Source: an uncultured Clostridia bacterium (lineage in GTDB: Bacteria > Bacillota > Clostridia > Oscillospirales > Oscillospiraceae). From it: a stretch of 48,084 nt of DNA. Positions 34,156-42,204 of the stretch are shown in pieces; the first letter of the stretch is position 1, and every line of letters starts with the position of its first letter. The notes beneath the pieces are model-generated. The model was not told where the DNA came from. It made no database searches and saw only the letters and a program-made list of their open reading frames with translations. Position numbers and translations under genes: made by a program. The stretch spans positions 1 to 48,084 of the forward strand of contig CAMOXI010000007.1 in assembly GCA_946628965.1 (NCBI GenBank). The letters run 5' to 3'.

Positions 34156-35991
34156 ATGAGCAGGAAGCAGAAAAAGACGCTCCTGCGCATCATCGCCGCG
34201 GCCCTGCTCTGCATCGTCGCGGCGCTTTTGCCGCTGGAGGGCGTATGGAAGGCGCTGGCCTTTGCCGTGCCCTATCTGATTATCGGCTATGATGTGCTGC
34301 GGGGGGCCGCTCTGGGCATCATCCACGGCCAGGTCTTTGACGAAAAGTTTCTCATGGCCATCGCCACGCTGGGCGCCTTCGCCATCCGCGAATACCCCGA
34401 GGCCGCGGCGGTCATGCTCTTCTACCAGATCGGCGAGTGGTTCCAGTCCATCGCCGTGGGCCGCAGCCGCAAGTCCATCGCCGCGCTCATGGACATCCGG
34501 CCGGACAGCGCCACCGTCCTGCGGGACGGCGCGGAGGAAGAGGTGGACCCCGAGGACGTGGCTCTGGGTGAGACGATCCTGATCCGCCCGGGCGAGCGCG
34601 TCCCGCTGGACGGCATCGTGCTGGAAGGCAGCAGCAGTGTGGACACCGCCGCCCTCACCGGCGAGAGCATGCCGGTGGACGTGCGCGAGGGCGAGCGCGT
34701 GATCTCCGGCTCCATCAACCTGACGGGGCTTCTCAAGGTGCGCACCGAGAGCGAATACGCCGAGAGCACCGTGGCCCGCATTCTGGAGCTGGTGGAAAAC
34801 TCCGCCGAGAAGAAGGCGAAGGTGGAGAGCTTCATCACCCGCTTTGCCCGCTGGTACACGCCTGTCGTCGTCATCGGCGCGCTGCTGCTCGCGGTCATTC
34901 CCCCGCTCTTCGTGGGCGACTGGGGCAAATGGATCGAGCGCGCGCTGATCTTCCTCGTGGTCTCCTGCCCCTGCGCGCTGGTGGTCTCGGTGCCGCTTTC
35001 CTTCTTCGGCGGGATCGGCGGCGCCTCCCGGCAGGGCATCCTCATTAAGGGCGCCAACTACCTGGAGGCGCTGGCGAGCGTGGACACGGTCTGCTTTGAC
35101 AAGACCGGCACTCTGACCGAGGGCCGTTTTGCCGTGGAGGCCGTGCACCCGAAGGAGCTCAATCCCGACGATCTGCTGGACATCGCGGCCGCGGCGGAGA
35201 GCTATTCCAGCCACCCCCTGGCCCAGTCCATCCTTCGCGCCCACGAGGGCGACATCGACAAGAGCCGCCTGGGCGAAATCGAGGAGCTGGCCGGTCTCGG
35301 CATCAAGGCCGAGGTGGACGGCGAGACCTATTATGTGGGCAACGCCGGCCTCATGGAAAAGGTGGGTGCCGACTATCACGACTGCCACCTGCTGGGGACG
35401 ATCATCCATATCTCCCGCGGCAGCAAGTACCTGGGCCACATCGTCATCAACGACCAGCTCAAGGAGGACGCGGCCGAGGCGATCCGCAGCCTGAAGGAGC
35501 TGGGCGTACAGCAGACCGTCATGCTCTCCGGCGACAAGGCGAGCGTGGCCGAGCATGTGGCGGAGAAGCTGGGCATCGACAAATGCCTGCCCGAGCTGCT
35601 GCCCGCCGAGAAGGTGGTGCAGGTGGAGGCGCTGCTGGCGCAGGGCTGCAGGCTGGCCTATGTGGGTGACGGCATCAACGACGCGCCGGTGCTGACCCGG
35701 GCCGACGTGGGCATCGCCATGGGCGCTCTGGGCAGCGACGCCGCCATCGAGTCGGCGGACATCGTGCTGATGGACGACCGGCCCTCCCGCCTGCCGCTGG
35801 CCGTGAAGCTTGCCCGCAGGACCATGCGCATCGTGCACGAGAACATCATCTTCGCGCTGGGCGTCAAGGTGCTGATCCTGGTGCTGGGCGCGCTGGGTCT
35901 TGCCAATATGTGGTTTGCCGTTTTCGGCGACGTGGGCGTGCTGATCCTCGCGATCCTCAACGCCCTGCGCTGCATGGCAGCGTCAAAATAA
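34156..35991 (+). CDS. P1B-type zinc/cadmium/lead-exporting ATPase
   Basis: 611 aa, short for the family because the N-terminal HMA domain is missing and encoded separately upstream. TGES (168-171) in the actuator domain, the membrane metal motif CPC (271-273), the phosphorylated Asp in DKTGT (315-319), the SSHPLA nucleotide-site HP motif, and GDGINDAPVL in the hinge are all intact. In the last helices, a Lys (LGVKVLILVLG) and an Asp (FGDVGV) fit the Zn/Cd/Pb subgroup (P1B-2) instead of copper. Third gene of the operator-controlled operon. Confidence 0.94.
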   Translation: MSRKQKKTLLRIIAAALLCIVAALLPLEGVWKALAFAVPYLIIGYDVLRGAALGIIHGQVFDEKFLMAIATLGAFAIREYPEAAAVMLFYQIGEWFQSIAVGRSRKSIAALMDIRPDSATVLRDGAEEEVDPEDVALGETILIRPGERVPLDGIVLEGSSSVDTAALTGESMPVDVREGERVISGSINLTGLLKVRTESEYAESTVARILELVENSAEKKAKVESFITRFARWYTPVVVIGALLLAVIPPLFVGDWGKWIERALIFLVVSCPCALVVSVPLSFFGGIGGASRQGILIKGANYLEALASVDTVCFDKTGTLTEGRFAVEAVHPKELNPDDLLDIAAAAESYSSHPLAQSILRAHEGDIDKSRLGEIEELAGLGIKAEVDGETYYVGNAGLMEKVGADYHDCHLLGTIIHISRGSKYLGHIVINDQLKEDAAEAIRSLKELGVQQTVMLSGDKASVAEHVAEKLGIDKCLPELLPAEKVVQVEALLAQGCRLAYVGDGINDAPVLTRADVGIAMGALGSDAAIESADIVLMDDRPSRLPLAVKLARRTMRIVHENIIFALGVKVLILVLGALGLANMWFAVFGDVGVLILAILNALRCMAASK

Positions 35992-36048
35992 CGCGGACAG
36001 GTCAGGCGGCAGCCATATACTGCCGCCTTGACCGGCCGCGTTATTTTT
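35990..36048 (+). terminator. Terminator of the metal export operon
   Basis: Outer arms AACGCGG/CCGCGTT and an inner 12-bp stem with one bulge (GTCAGGCGGCAG with CTGCCGCCTTGAC) are followed by TTATTTTT. It begins at the stop codon. Confidence 0.88.
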
Positions 36049-36054
36049 CCTTCT

Positions 36055-36109
36055 CTCTGCAAAGCGCCTGCTTTGCAGAGGAATAATCATCCGCCCGCAT
36101 AGCGGGCGG
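36055..36109. repeat. Two further hairpins between the ATPase and the IS element
   Basis: CTCTGCAAAGC/GCTTTGCAGAG (36055-36080, loop GCCT) and CCGCCCGC/GCGGGCGG (36091-36109, loop ATA), the second followed by T5. The second may be the right-end hairpin of the IS200-type element. Confidence 0.8.
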
Positions 36110-36190
36110 TTTTTCACATGCGGGCATAGCCCTTTGTTCCTCGCAGACACGTCAAACGTGTAATACGATCTGCCAACTGCGTGGGGATTG

Positions 36191-36652
36191 TTACTTGCCG
36201 CCCTTAAAAGGGCCAATCTCACTCATTGTAAGTTGTTCACCCATCTGATCTTCTTTCAGCTGGTTCTTGATGTACTCCGCAATTCGGCTCGTGTTCTTCC
36301 CTACCGTATCCACGTAATACCCCTTGCACCAGAATTCTCGACTCCTGTACTTGTACTTCAGTTCGCCGAATTGCTCATACAGCATTGTGCTGCTCTTTCC
36401 TTTCAGGTATTCCATGAAGCTTGATACTGACATCTTTGGCGGGATTTCCACCAGCATGTGCACATGGTCCGGACATACTTCCGCTTCCACAATCTTTACT
36501 CCCTTCCATTCGCACAGTTGTCGCAGTATCTTTCCTACCGCCAGTCTCTTCTCCTCGTAGAATACTTTCCGCCTGTACTTTGGTGCAAATACAATATGAT
36601 ATTTGCAATTCCACTTCGTATGCGATAAACTATTGATGTCATTCAAACTCAC
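36191..36652 (-). CDS. tnpA: IS200/IS605-family Y1 transposase TnpA
   Basis: 153 aa, full length. The HUH metal motif H63-V-H65 (PDHVHMLVEI) and the catalytic Tyr127 in TSRIAEYIKNQ are both present, so the enzyme looks intact. It cuts and joins single-stranded DNA at hairpin ends. Start GTG at 36652 with AAAGGAGG eight to nine bases upstream. The ribosome site can be hidden in a stem with a sequence upstream. GC content and codon use (AT-rich third positions) differ from neighbours. Confidence 0.95.
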   Translation of the reverse strand: MSLNDINSLSHTKWNCKYHIVFAPKYRRKVFYEEKRLAVGKILRQLCEWKGVKIVEAEVCPDHVHMLVEIPPKMSVSSFMEYLKGKSSTMLYEQFGELKYKYRSREFWCKGYYVDTVGKNTSRIAEYIKNQLKEDQMGEQLTMSEIGPFKGGK

Positions 36653-36661
36653 TTGAATGTC

Positions 36662-36719
36662 CTCCTTTTGCTATTCCTCGTGCAGTTGGCCGACCGCACC
36701 TCCAGTATAGCAAAAGGAG
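36662..36719 (-). promoter_or_regulatory. Ribosome-site-sequestering stem before tnpA
   Basis: CTCCTTTTGCTAT upstream (36719-36707) is a perfect 13-base complement of ATAGCAAAAGGAG (36674-36662), which contains the tnpA Shine-Dalgarno. In the mRNA this would hide the start region. Classical IS200 is known to limit its transposase this way. Confidence 0.85.
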
Positions 36720-36787
36720 TTTTTTATGTCTTCCTCTTTGCTTAAGCTCTTTTGAACCACAGGCCTAGCCTGTGGTTTTCGGGATAC

Positions 36788-36824
36788 AAAAAGGACGGTG
36801 AAAACACTTTTCACCGTCCTTTTG
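36788..36824. terminator. Terminator after the DUF937 operon
   Basis: 16-bp perfect stem (36789-36804 with 36808-36823), loop CAC. Five A on its left give five T on the minus strand, right after the stop of the gene at 36827. Confidence 0.93.
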
Positions 36825-36826
36825 TT

Positions 36827-37474
36827 TTATGGTTTTGTCCAGGCCATGTCTCTGGCTGCGAGGCCCCGGCCGCCGCGCTGCACGGTGCGCAGCTCCTGCA
36901 GGCAGGGCTCATAGTACCGGGCCAGGAATTCCTCCAGCACGGCCTCGGTCAGATACCGGGTCTTCCCCGTCACCTGCCGGGCAAAATCCCCCTCGAATGC
37001 ACGGAGGAAGCCGTCCAGATCAAACTGCGCGATGGCGGCCAGCGGCTCTGCCTCAAAGTCCGCCGGGCGCTCGATTTCATTGCGGAGCTCGTAGCGCTCG
37101 ACGATGTAGGCGTTGAGCAGGGTGTAATCCAGATGCAGACGCTGCACCTGTTCGGGCTTCTGATTGTCGATGGCGATGCCGACCCGCTCCCGGAAGAAGT
37201 TGCGGTAGAAGTTGTCCTCCACCAGATGCATGTAGTAGCCCAGATACAGATCGTCTTTCCCCATCTTCGCGCCGAAGCGCTCCCGATAGGCGTCGAAATC
37301 GAAGTACATGTAGCCCGGGAACGTACGGTTGGTAAAATGCGTCAGCGCACGGTGTTCCCGCTCAGCAAAGGCGTCGGGCAGGATGCAGCCCAGCAGGAAG
37401 CGTTTCCGGTCCCGCACCGGGCATTCCCGCAGCAGCAGCTCCCCAAGGAGATAGTGGATCGTCCGCTGTGCCAC
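36827..37474 (-). CDS. Uncharacterised helical protein, possible metal site (zinc-dependent phospholipase C-like pattern)
   Basis: 215 aa, mostly helical, no signal peptide or transmembrane helix. His7, the LPDA Asp near residue 33, HRALTHF (about 41-47) and LGYYMHLVEDNFY (about 80) are spaced like the metal ligands in the zinc-dependent phospholipase C / S1-P1 nuclease fold; this is a pattern guess only. Start GTG directly after the TAA of the upstream XRE gene with no strong ribosome site, so translation is probably coupled. Last gene of a three-gene operon. Confidence 0.55.
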   Translation of the reverse strand: MAQRTIHYLLGELLLRECPVRDRKRFLLGCILPDAFAEREHRALTHFTNRTFPGYMYFDFDAYRERFGAKMGKDDLYLGYYMHLVEDNFYRNFFRERVGIAIDNQKPEQVQRLHLDYTLLNAYIVERYELRNEIERPADFEAEPLAAIAQFDLDGFLRAFEGDFARQVTGKTRYLTEAVLEEFLARYYEPCLQELRTVQRGGRGLAARDMAWTKP

Positions 37475-38068
37475 TTACTTCTTGCCCAGGTTGCCCAGCA
37501 GATCCAGCAGACCGCCGCCGTTGGCGGAGCCGGAGCCGCTGCCGCCCATGAAGCTCTGGAGCAGCGTAGAGAGGATATCAGGGTCCTGCTCGCCCTTGAG
37601 GAGCTTCAGCGCCGCCTTGCGGGTCTCCGCGTCGGCCTTGCGGTAGGCGTTGAGCATGGTCTTTTCCGCGCTTGTCAGCTCCTCCGCTGAGGTGGAGGCT
37701 GTCTTCCTGGCCGTGGTTGTAGTCTTCTTGGCAGTGCTGCCGGTCTTCTTCGCGGTGGTCGCGGGCTTGGCGGCCGCGGTGGGCTTCTTCGCGGTAGTCG
37801 TGGACTTGGCGGTCGTGGTGGACTTCTTCGCCGCGGTAGTTGTGCCCGCTGCGGTGCCGCCCTTCGGCGCCTCCAGCAGGGACTTCTGCGTGACGCCGGT
37901 GGCCTTGGCGATGGCCTTGAGGACGGTCTGGCTCAGTTCCTTCTCGCCCCGCTCGGCCTTGCCGATGTCGGTGCCGCTCAGGCCCACCAGCTCGCCCAGG
38001 GCCGTCTGGCTCAGCTTCGCGTTGGTGCGTGCTTCCTTGATCAGTTCGCCGACTTTTTTTGCTGCCAT
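37475..38068 (-). CDS. XRE-type regulator with histone-H1-like linker and Gly/Leu tail
   Basis: 197 aa. Residues 1-65 form a Cro/CI-type helix-turn-helix (VGELIKEARTNAKLSQTALGELVGLSGTDIGKAERGE). Residues about 68-128 are a low-complexity run of Lys, Ala and Thr (repeats of TTAKK, STTTAKK), like the tails of histone-H1-like DNA-binding proteins. About 130-165 is a short helical part (SAEKTMLNAYRKADAETRKAALKLLKG), and the C-terminus is Gly/Ser-rich, ending in GGGLLDLLGNLGKK. AAGGAG upstream. It follows the DUF937 gene by 12 bases. Confidence 0.8.
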   Translation of the reverse strand: MAAKKVGELIKEARTNAKLSQTALGELVGLSGTDIGKAERGEKELSQTVLKAIAKATGVTQKSLLEAPKGGTAAGTTTAAKKSTTTAKSTTTAKKPTAAAKPATTAKKTGSTAKKTTTTARKTASTSAEELTSAEKTMLNAYRKADAETRKAALKLLKGEQDPDILSTLLQSFMGGSGSGSANGGGLLDLLGNLGKK

Positions 38069-38080
38069 TTTGATCGCTCC

Positions 38081-38737
38081 TTACTTCATGGCACCCAGCA
38101 GCGCGCTCAGCAGCGCGTTGCCGTTGAGACTGTTGTCACTTTCCTGAATGCCGCCGCCCAGCAGGGAACCCAGCAGGCCGCCCACGGGGGACGCGCTGCT
38201 CTGGCCGCCGCCCAGGAGAGACCCGAGCAGGCCGCTCACGGGGGACGCGTTGCTCTGGCCGCCGCCCAGCATGGCCATCACGTCGCCCAGATCCAGGCCG
38301 TCGGACAGATCCACCTTGCCGGCCGCGCCGGAGGACTGGGTCGCCGCGGACAGGCCGCTCAGCAGAGCCGGGGCGATGCCGGACAGCGCACTGCTGACCT
38401 GATCGGCGCTCAGGCCGGTCTGAGCCGCCAGGCTGCCGAACTCGCTGGAAGCGCCGCTGCCCAGAATGTGGCCCAGGATCTTGCTGCCGTCGGCCTGGTC
38501 GGCCTCGGCGATCTGATCGGCCATGGACTTGGTGCTGGTGTGCTGGGTCAGCGCGCCAAGCAGGGACTGGACGCCGCTCTGGGAAGAGGCGTTGTTGGTC
38601 AGCGCCTTGAGCAGCAGGGGGATCGCCAGGGGCAGCAGTTTTTTCAGCGCGGCGCTGCCGATGCCGGTTTTCTTTGCCAGCGCGCTGATCGCGCCGTCCG
38701 TCAGCAGGACTTTGAGCAGTACATTGAGCAGATTCAT
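38081..38737 (-). CDS. DUF937 protein
   Basis: 218 aa. The DUF937 pattern is seen from residue 1 to about 135: helical repeats with LLPLAIPLLLKALTNNA, GVQSLLGALTQH, DGSKILGHILG and GIAPALLSGL. The C-terminal third has two near-identical repeats built on SPVxGLLGSLLGGGQS. No signal peptide. Function of DUF937 proteins is not established. First gene of the operon, with GGAGG seven bases before the ATG. Confidence 0.87.
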   Translation of the reverse strand: MNLLNVLLKVLLTDGAISALAKKTGIGSAALKKLLPLAIPLLLKALTNNASSQSGVQSLLGALTQHTSTKSMADQIAEADQADGSKILGHILGSGASSEFGSLAAQTGLSADQVSSALSGIAPALLSGLSAATQSSGAAGKVDLSDGLDLGDVMAMLGGGQSNASPVSGLLGSLLGGGQSSASPVGGLLGSLLGGGIQESDNSLNGNALLSALLGAMK

Positions 38738-38773
38738 GGTTTACCTCCTATGATTTTATGTATGTATCGCTGG

Positions 38774-38792
38774 ATACAGTATACTACTGTAT
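38774..38792 (-). promoter_or_regulatory. Palindromic operator candidate before the DUF937 operon
   Basis: Perfect 8-3-8 palindrome ATACAGTA-TAC-TACTGTAT. It lies 37 bases upstream of the start and includes a TATACT-like -10 box, so a regulator bound here would cover the promoter. The XRE protein of the same operon is the first candidate. Confidence 0.7.
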
Positions 38793-38814
38793 TTTCCAAA
38801 TTTCACCCTGTTTT

Positions 38815-39984
38815 TTAAAAAACCAGCTGCAGGGCGTTATAGATCTCGATGGACCAGGTGGCCCAGTCGTGCCCGCCCTGGCAGACGTGGAAGAAGGCGT
38901 TCTCGCCGTCCACCAGGCGCTCCACCAGCGGCACCACCGTGTAGAAGACGCTCTGCTCCCCTTTCAGGGCCACATCGTAGTCGCCCGCGGCAGCATAGTA
39001 GAGATCCACCGAATAGTCCCGCAGGGCCGGGGATTCCAGCTGCTCCACGATCCAGCCGGTGTTGGCGTCGCCGGAGAAGCAGAGGAAGCGTGAGAAATAG
39101 GGCAGGCTCTGGCACATGCCGGTGTCATAGGTGAAGTAGGAGCCCCAGGAGTTGCCGCCGAGGGCGAAGTGTTCCCGCGCGGCGGAGATGGCCTCGGGCG
39201 AGGAGTCCTCCGCCCAGGTGCTGAAATTCTCCACGGTATAGGGCAGGATCACGTTCTGCAGTTCATAGGCCATCTGCTCGTATTTGGACTTGTAGAAGTC
39301 CTCGCCGCGGTAGAGGTACTGGGAAGCAGAGACGATAATCAGCGGGTCGATGATCTTTTCGGCGATCATGCGGTCGTAGATCCAGCGCATCTGGATCTCC
39401 CGATCGTTCTCCAGCGGCAGCGGCAGGCCGAGCCAGGATTCCTCCGTGGTGCGCAGCCCGTGCATGAGCACCAGCACGTTGTACTTCTGCCCCGGGTCGT
39501 AGCCGTAGGGAAGATAGAAGCCGACTTTCATGGTCACCGGCATCTGGCGGCTCCAGTCCGTGGTCTCAAAGCTCCAGCTCAGGATCGTCCCGGCCTCCTC
39601 GCAGGGCTCGTAGAAGCGATCCGGCAGCAGGCTCTCGTGATAGTCCGGGATGCGCCCGCAGCTGCAGAGGGCGTGGACGTAGTGGTGCACCACCTTCTCC
39701 CCGCAGCGCAGGCACTCCCCCTCCGTGCTGTGGAAGGGGTGCTCGCAGACGTAGCCGCAGAGGACGCAGACGCCGTTTTCAAAGGCGGGGTGACCGCAGT
39801 CCTCCGGCAGGATCACGGGCAGCGGCTCCTCGGTGGGCTCCGGCGTCACGATCACTGCTGTGGGTTCCGTCGTCACTTCCGTCCCGGAGAGCTGCATCCT
39901 CGCAGCCAGCACGCCGACGCCCACGCCGAGGCACAGCAGCAGCACCAGCAGCAGCGGCCAGAAGCCGCGGTTTTCTCTCTTCAT
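38815..39984 (-). CDS. Membrane-anchored esterase with Cys-rich module
   Basis: 389 aa. One N-terminal transmembrane anchor (about residues 8-28), a Thr/Glu/Pro linker, a Cys/His-rich module (C63, C73, C76, C80, C91, C94, C107, C109 with six His) that looks like a metal-binding or disulphide knot, then an alpha/beta-hydrolase of the putative-esterase (feruloyl/carbohydrate esterase) type. Nucleophile S279 in GGNSWGS; His372 in GGHDW; the Asp is probably D338 or near. It likely deacylates a polysaccharide at the cell surface. Its ATG overlaps the stop of the GH2 gene (ATGA), so the two are cotranslated. Confidence 0.82.
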   Translation of the reverse strand: MKRENRGFWPLLLVLLLCLGVGVGVLAARMQLSGTEVTTEPTAVIVTPEPTEEPLPVILPEDCGHPAFENGVCVLCGYVCEHPFHSTEGECLRCGEKVVHHYVHALCSCGRIPDYHESLLPDRFYEPCEEAGTILSWSFETTDWSRQMPVTMKVGFYLPYGYDPGQKYNVLVLMHGLRTTEESWLGLPLPLENDREIQMRWIYDRMIAEKIIDPLIIVSASQYLYRGEDFYKSKYEQMAYELQNVILPYTVENFSTWAEDSSPEAISAAREHFALGGNSWGSYFTYDTGMCQSLPYFSRFLCFSGDANTGWIVEQLESPALRDYSVDLYYAAAGDYDVALKGEQSVFYTVVPLVERLVDGENAFFHVCQGGHDWATWSIEIYNALQLVF

Positions 39985-41660
39985 CGGCAGGCCTCCTCCA
40001 GCGTTTTCTGCAGCCCGGCGGCCAGATCCGCCAGCTCCTCCGGCTTCAGCTTCAGTTCCGCCCGGTCATAGGTGAAAAAACCGTTGGTCTCATCCTCCAC
40101 GTCGGACACCTGGGTGTAGATGCAGCCGCAGAGCCCGTCGCGCACCAGGGGCGGCAGCTCTTTTCCGTAGGTCTCCCGCAGGGCGGCGACATAGTCCTCC
40201 CGCGTCTCGTACTTCCGGTAGCCGTAGGTCTTCTCCCGGTTGAAGCTGTGCTCCGGCACCTTCCAGACATAGCCGCCGAACTCGCTGAGAAGCTGCGGCA
40301 GCGGGAGCTTCCCCAGATGCAGCGGATCAAAATAGATGTGCAGGCTGTCCACATCGCTCTTCTTCTGGTGGAACCAGCCGGAGGTCGTATCGATGAAGCG
40401 GTCGGGGTCCAGCGCTTTGAGGCGTTCATAGGCCTCGTCCGCCAGGAACTGGCCCCAGCCCTCGTTGAAGATCGTCCAGAGGCAGATCGAGGGGTGATTG
40501 GCAAGCAGCCCCGCCGTCTCCTCCATGCTCTCAAGGAAGATACGGCGGCTCTCGGGATCGCGGTGCAGCCGGCGGTCCTCATGCTTCTGGAAATGCAGGG
40601 TGGGGAGCACCGTGTCGCGGATATAGGCGTAATTGCCGTTATTGACCATGTCCTGAAACACGATCATGCCCAGGCGGTCGCAGTTGTAATAAAACTGCTC
40701 CGGCTCGATCTTGATGTGTTTGCGCAGGGTGTTGAAGCCCAGGGCCTTCATGGCCAGGATGTCCTTCTCAAAGGCCTCCGGCCCGGCGGGGGTATAGAGG
40801 CCGTCGCTCCAGTAGCCCTGATCCAGCAGGGCGTTAAAGAAATAGGGCTTCCCGTTCAGGCAGAGCCGCGGGAGGCCGTGGATCGTCTCCGTCGAGAGGC
40901 TGCGCAGGGCAAAGTAGGATTCCACCCTGTCCTCGCCGGAGACCACGGTGAAATCATAAAGGTACGGGTCTTCCGGGCTCCAGAGCCGGGGAGATTTGAC
41001 GGGGATCCGCACCCTTCCGTTCACAAGGGGATAACACTCCCCGTTGCAGTTTACTCCCCCGTCGCTGACGCCCTCCGCCGTGACTTCACACCAGTCCGCG
41101 CCGGTTTTGATGTGCAGGGAGCGGATGTATTGTTCCGGCACCGGCTCCAGCCAGACCGTCTGCCAGATGCCGGAGCAGGGCGTATACCACATGCCGCCCC
41201 GCTTCACGCTCTGCTTGCCCCAGGGGTAGCGGTGATCCAGATCGTTTGTGACCGCGACCGTAAGCTTGTTTTCACCCTCGCGCAGGGCTCCGCTCACGTC
41301 CACCGTGAAGGGCAGGTAGCCGTTTTCGTGACGGCAGAGTTCTTCTCCGTTGACGCGCACCCGGCAGTCGCGCATGACCGCGCCAAAGTGCAGCAGGATG
41401 CGTCTGCCCTGCCATGCCTCCGGGATCGTGAAGCTTCGCCGGTAGACCATCTCCGTCCCGATGGCGGGCGGCGTCTCCAGGCCGCTGAGCAGGCTCTCCG
41501 CGCAGAAGGGGACGCGGATCGTCCGCGTCTTTCCGCCGTAAGTGATCTCCCAGTCCCCGTTCAGGCAGAGCCAGTCTGCGCGCCGCATCTGCGGGCGAGG
41601 GTAGCGCTCCCAGGGGACGGCGGGCAGATTTCTCCCCTCTTCGGTGTATAGTTTCTGCAT
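39981..41660 (-). CDS. Glycoside hydrolase family 2 enzyme (beta-galactosidase/beta-glucuronidase type)
   Basis: 559 aa, without signal peptide, so cytoplasmic. Sugar-binding jelly-roll domain (about residues 15-175), immunoglobulin-like domain (180-255) and TIM barrel (260-end). Acid/base E400 in TIFNEGWG and nucleophile E460 in LLSEFGGY fit GH2. Substrate cannot be told. The ATG at 41660 has AGGGG upstream; a TTG 21 bases earlier overlaps that site. First gene of an operon with the esterase. Confidence 0.9.
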   Translation of the reverse strand: MQKLYTEEGRNLPAVPWERYPRPQMRRADWLCLNGDWEITYGGKTRTIRVPFCAESLLSGLETPPAIGTEMVYRRSFTIPEAWQGRRILLHFGAVMRDCRVRVNGEELCRHENGYLPFTVDVSGALREGENKLTVAVTNDLDHRYPWGKQSVKRGGMWYTPCSGIWQTVWLEPVPEQYIRSLHIKTGADWCEVTAEGVSDGGVNCNGECYPLVNGRVRIPVKSPRLWSPEDPYLYDFTVVSGEDRVESYFALRSLSTETIHGLPRLCLNGKPYFFNALLDQGYWSDGLYTPAGPEAFEKDILAMKALGFNTLRKHIKIEPEQFYYNCDRLGMIVFQDMVNNGNYAYIRDTVLPTLHFQKHEDRRLHRDPESRRIFLESMEETAGLLANHPSICLWTIFNEGWGQFLADEAYERLKALDPDRFIDTTSGWFHQKKSDVDSLHIYFDPLHLGKLPLPQLLSEFGGYVWKVPEHSFNREKTYGYRKYETREDYVAALRETYGKELPPLVRDGLCGCIYTQVSDVEDETNGFFTYDRAELKLKPEELADLAAGLQKTLEEACR

Positions 41661-41692
41661 TTCGCCATCCCCTTTTTTCAATCTTTTCTATC

Positions 41693-41721
41693 AGTATACC
41701 GCAATGTCCGCCCTGCGTCAA
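41693..41721 (-). promoter_or_regulatory. Promoter of the GH2-esterase operon
   Basis: TTGACG (41721-41716), TATACT (41698-41693), spacer 17. Confidence 0.85.
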
Positions 41722-41727
41722 AGAAAA

Positions 41728-41822
41728 ACGGTGAGAGCCGAAGCTCTCACCGTCAAGGTGTCGACAAAGTGTCGACACCTTGAGCATCAAAAATGAGAAC
41801 TTCCGGAAAAGTTCTCATTTTT
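41728..41822. repeat. Three end-to-end hairpins
   Basis: ACGGTGAGAGC/GCTCTCACCGT (41728-41753, T5 on the minus strand), CAAGGTGTCGAC/GTCGACACCTTG (41754-41782) and AAAAATGAGAAC/GTTCTCATTTTT (41789-41822). The first recurs exactly at 43307-43332; the right part of the third belongs to the 52-bp direct repeat. Confidence 0.92.
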
Positions 41823-41851
41823 GAGATTATCAAACGCGAGAGGGAATAACC
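41800..41851 (+). repeat. Left copy of the 52-bp direct repeat
   Basis: Identical over 52 bases to 43191-43242. Begins CTTCCGGAAAAG and ends GGGAATAACC; sequences beyond both ends differ. Confidence 0.97.
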
Positions 41852-42204
41852 TGGCGAAACCGAACTTCCCCCGCGAGGCTTGCCCGCCAGGGCAACCGAG
41901 CGGGAGCGAGCCGACGCCGCAACCTTCCCCCCATACAACAGCGGCGGCGGCGAGCCACCCCGGCACGGCCGCGCAGACGCGGGCGGGGCGGGGCATTTGA
42001 GCGAGGGGCGCACTGAAACAAAACTTTCCACACCAGCCTGGGCGCCCCGAGCGGAACGCGCGGCGAGGGGGGCGGCGAAGCCCAAGCCGACCGGCCAGCG
42101 ACCAGGCAACGACCACCACCAGGCGAGGCGCAGGGGGAGGCGCGCCGCGCGACCTCTTTTTGTCCACAAGAGAGAGTTGCCAGGGCAAAAGGAGAACGGG
42201 GGTA
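41852..42204. other. GC-rich stretch without a convincing gene
   Basis: 353 bases with long open frames on several strands that come from high GC, but none with a good ribosome site or recognisable protein. Might be a structured RNA, recombination region or replication region of the element. A hairpin ACGGGGGT/ACCCCCGT (42196-42214) at the right edge lies over the HNH stop codon and could terminate that gene. Confidence 0.5.

Larger units (their letters stand above)
36091..36778 (-). mobile_element. IS200-type insertion sequence (ends approximate)
   Basis: A single Y1 transposase gene with subterminal hairpins on both sides: CCGCCCGC/GCGGGCGG at 36091-36109 and AACCACAGGC/GCCTGTGGTT at 36755-36777 (loop CTA). 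No tnpB gene and no terminal inverted repeats, as expected for IS200. CAGTTGGC occurs inside both ends. The exact tips and target cannot be fixed by eye. Lower GC than its surroundings. Confidence 0.75.
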
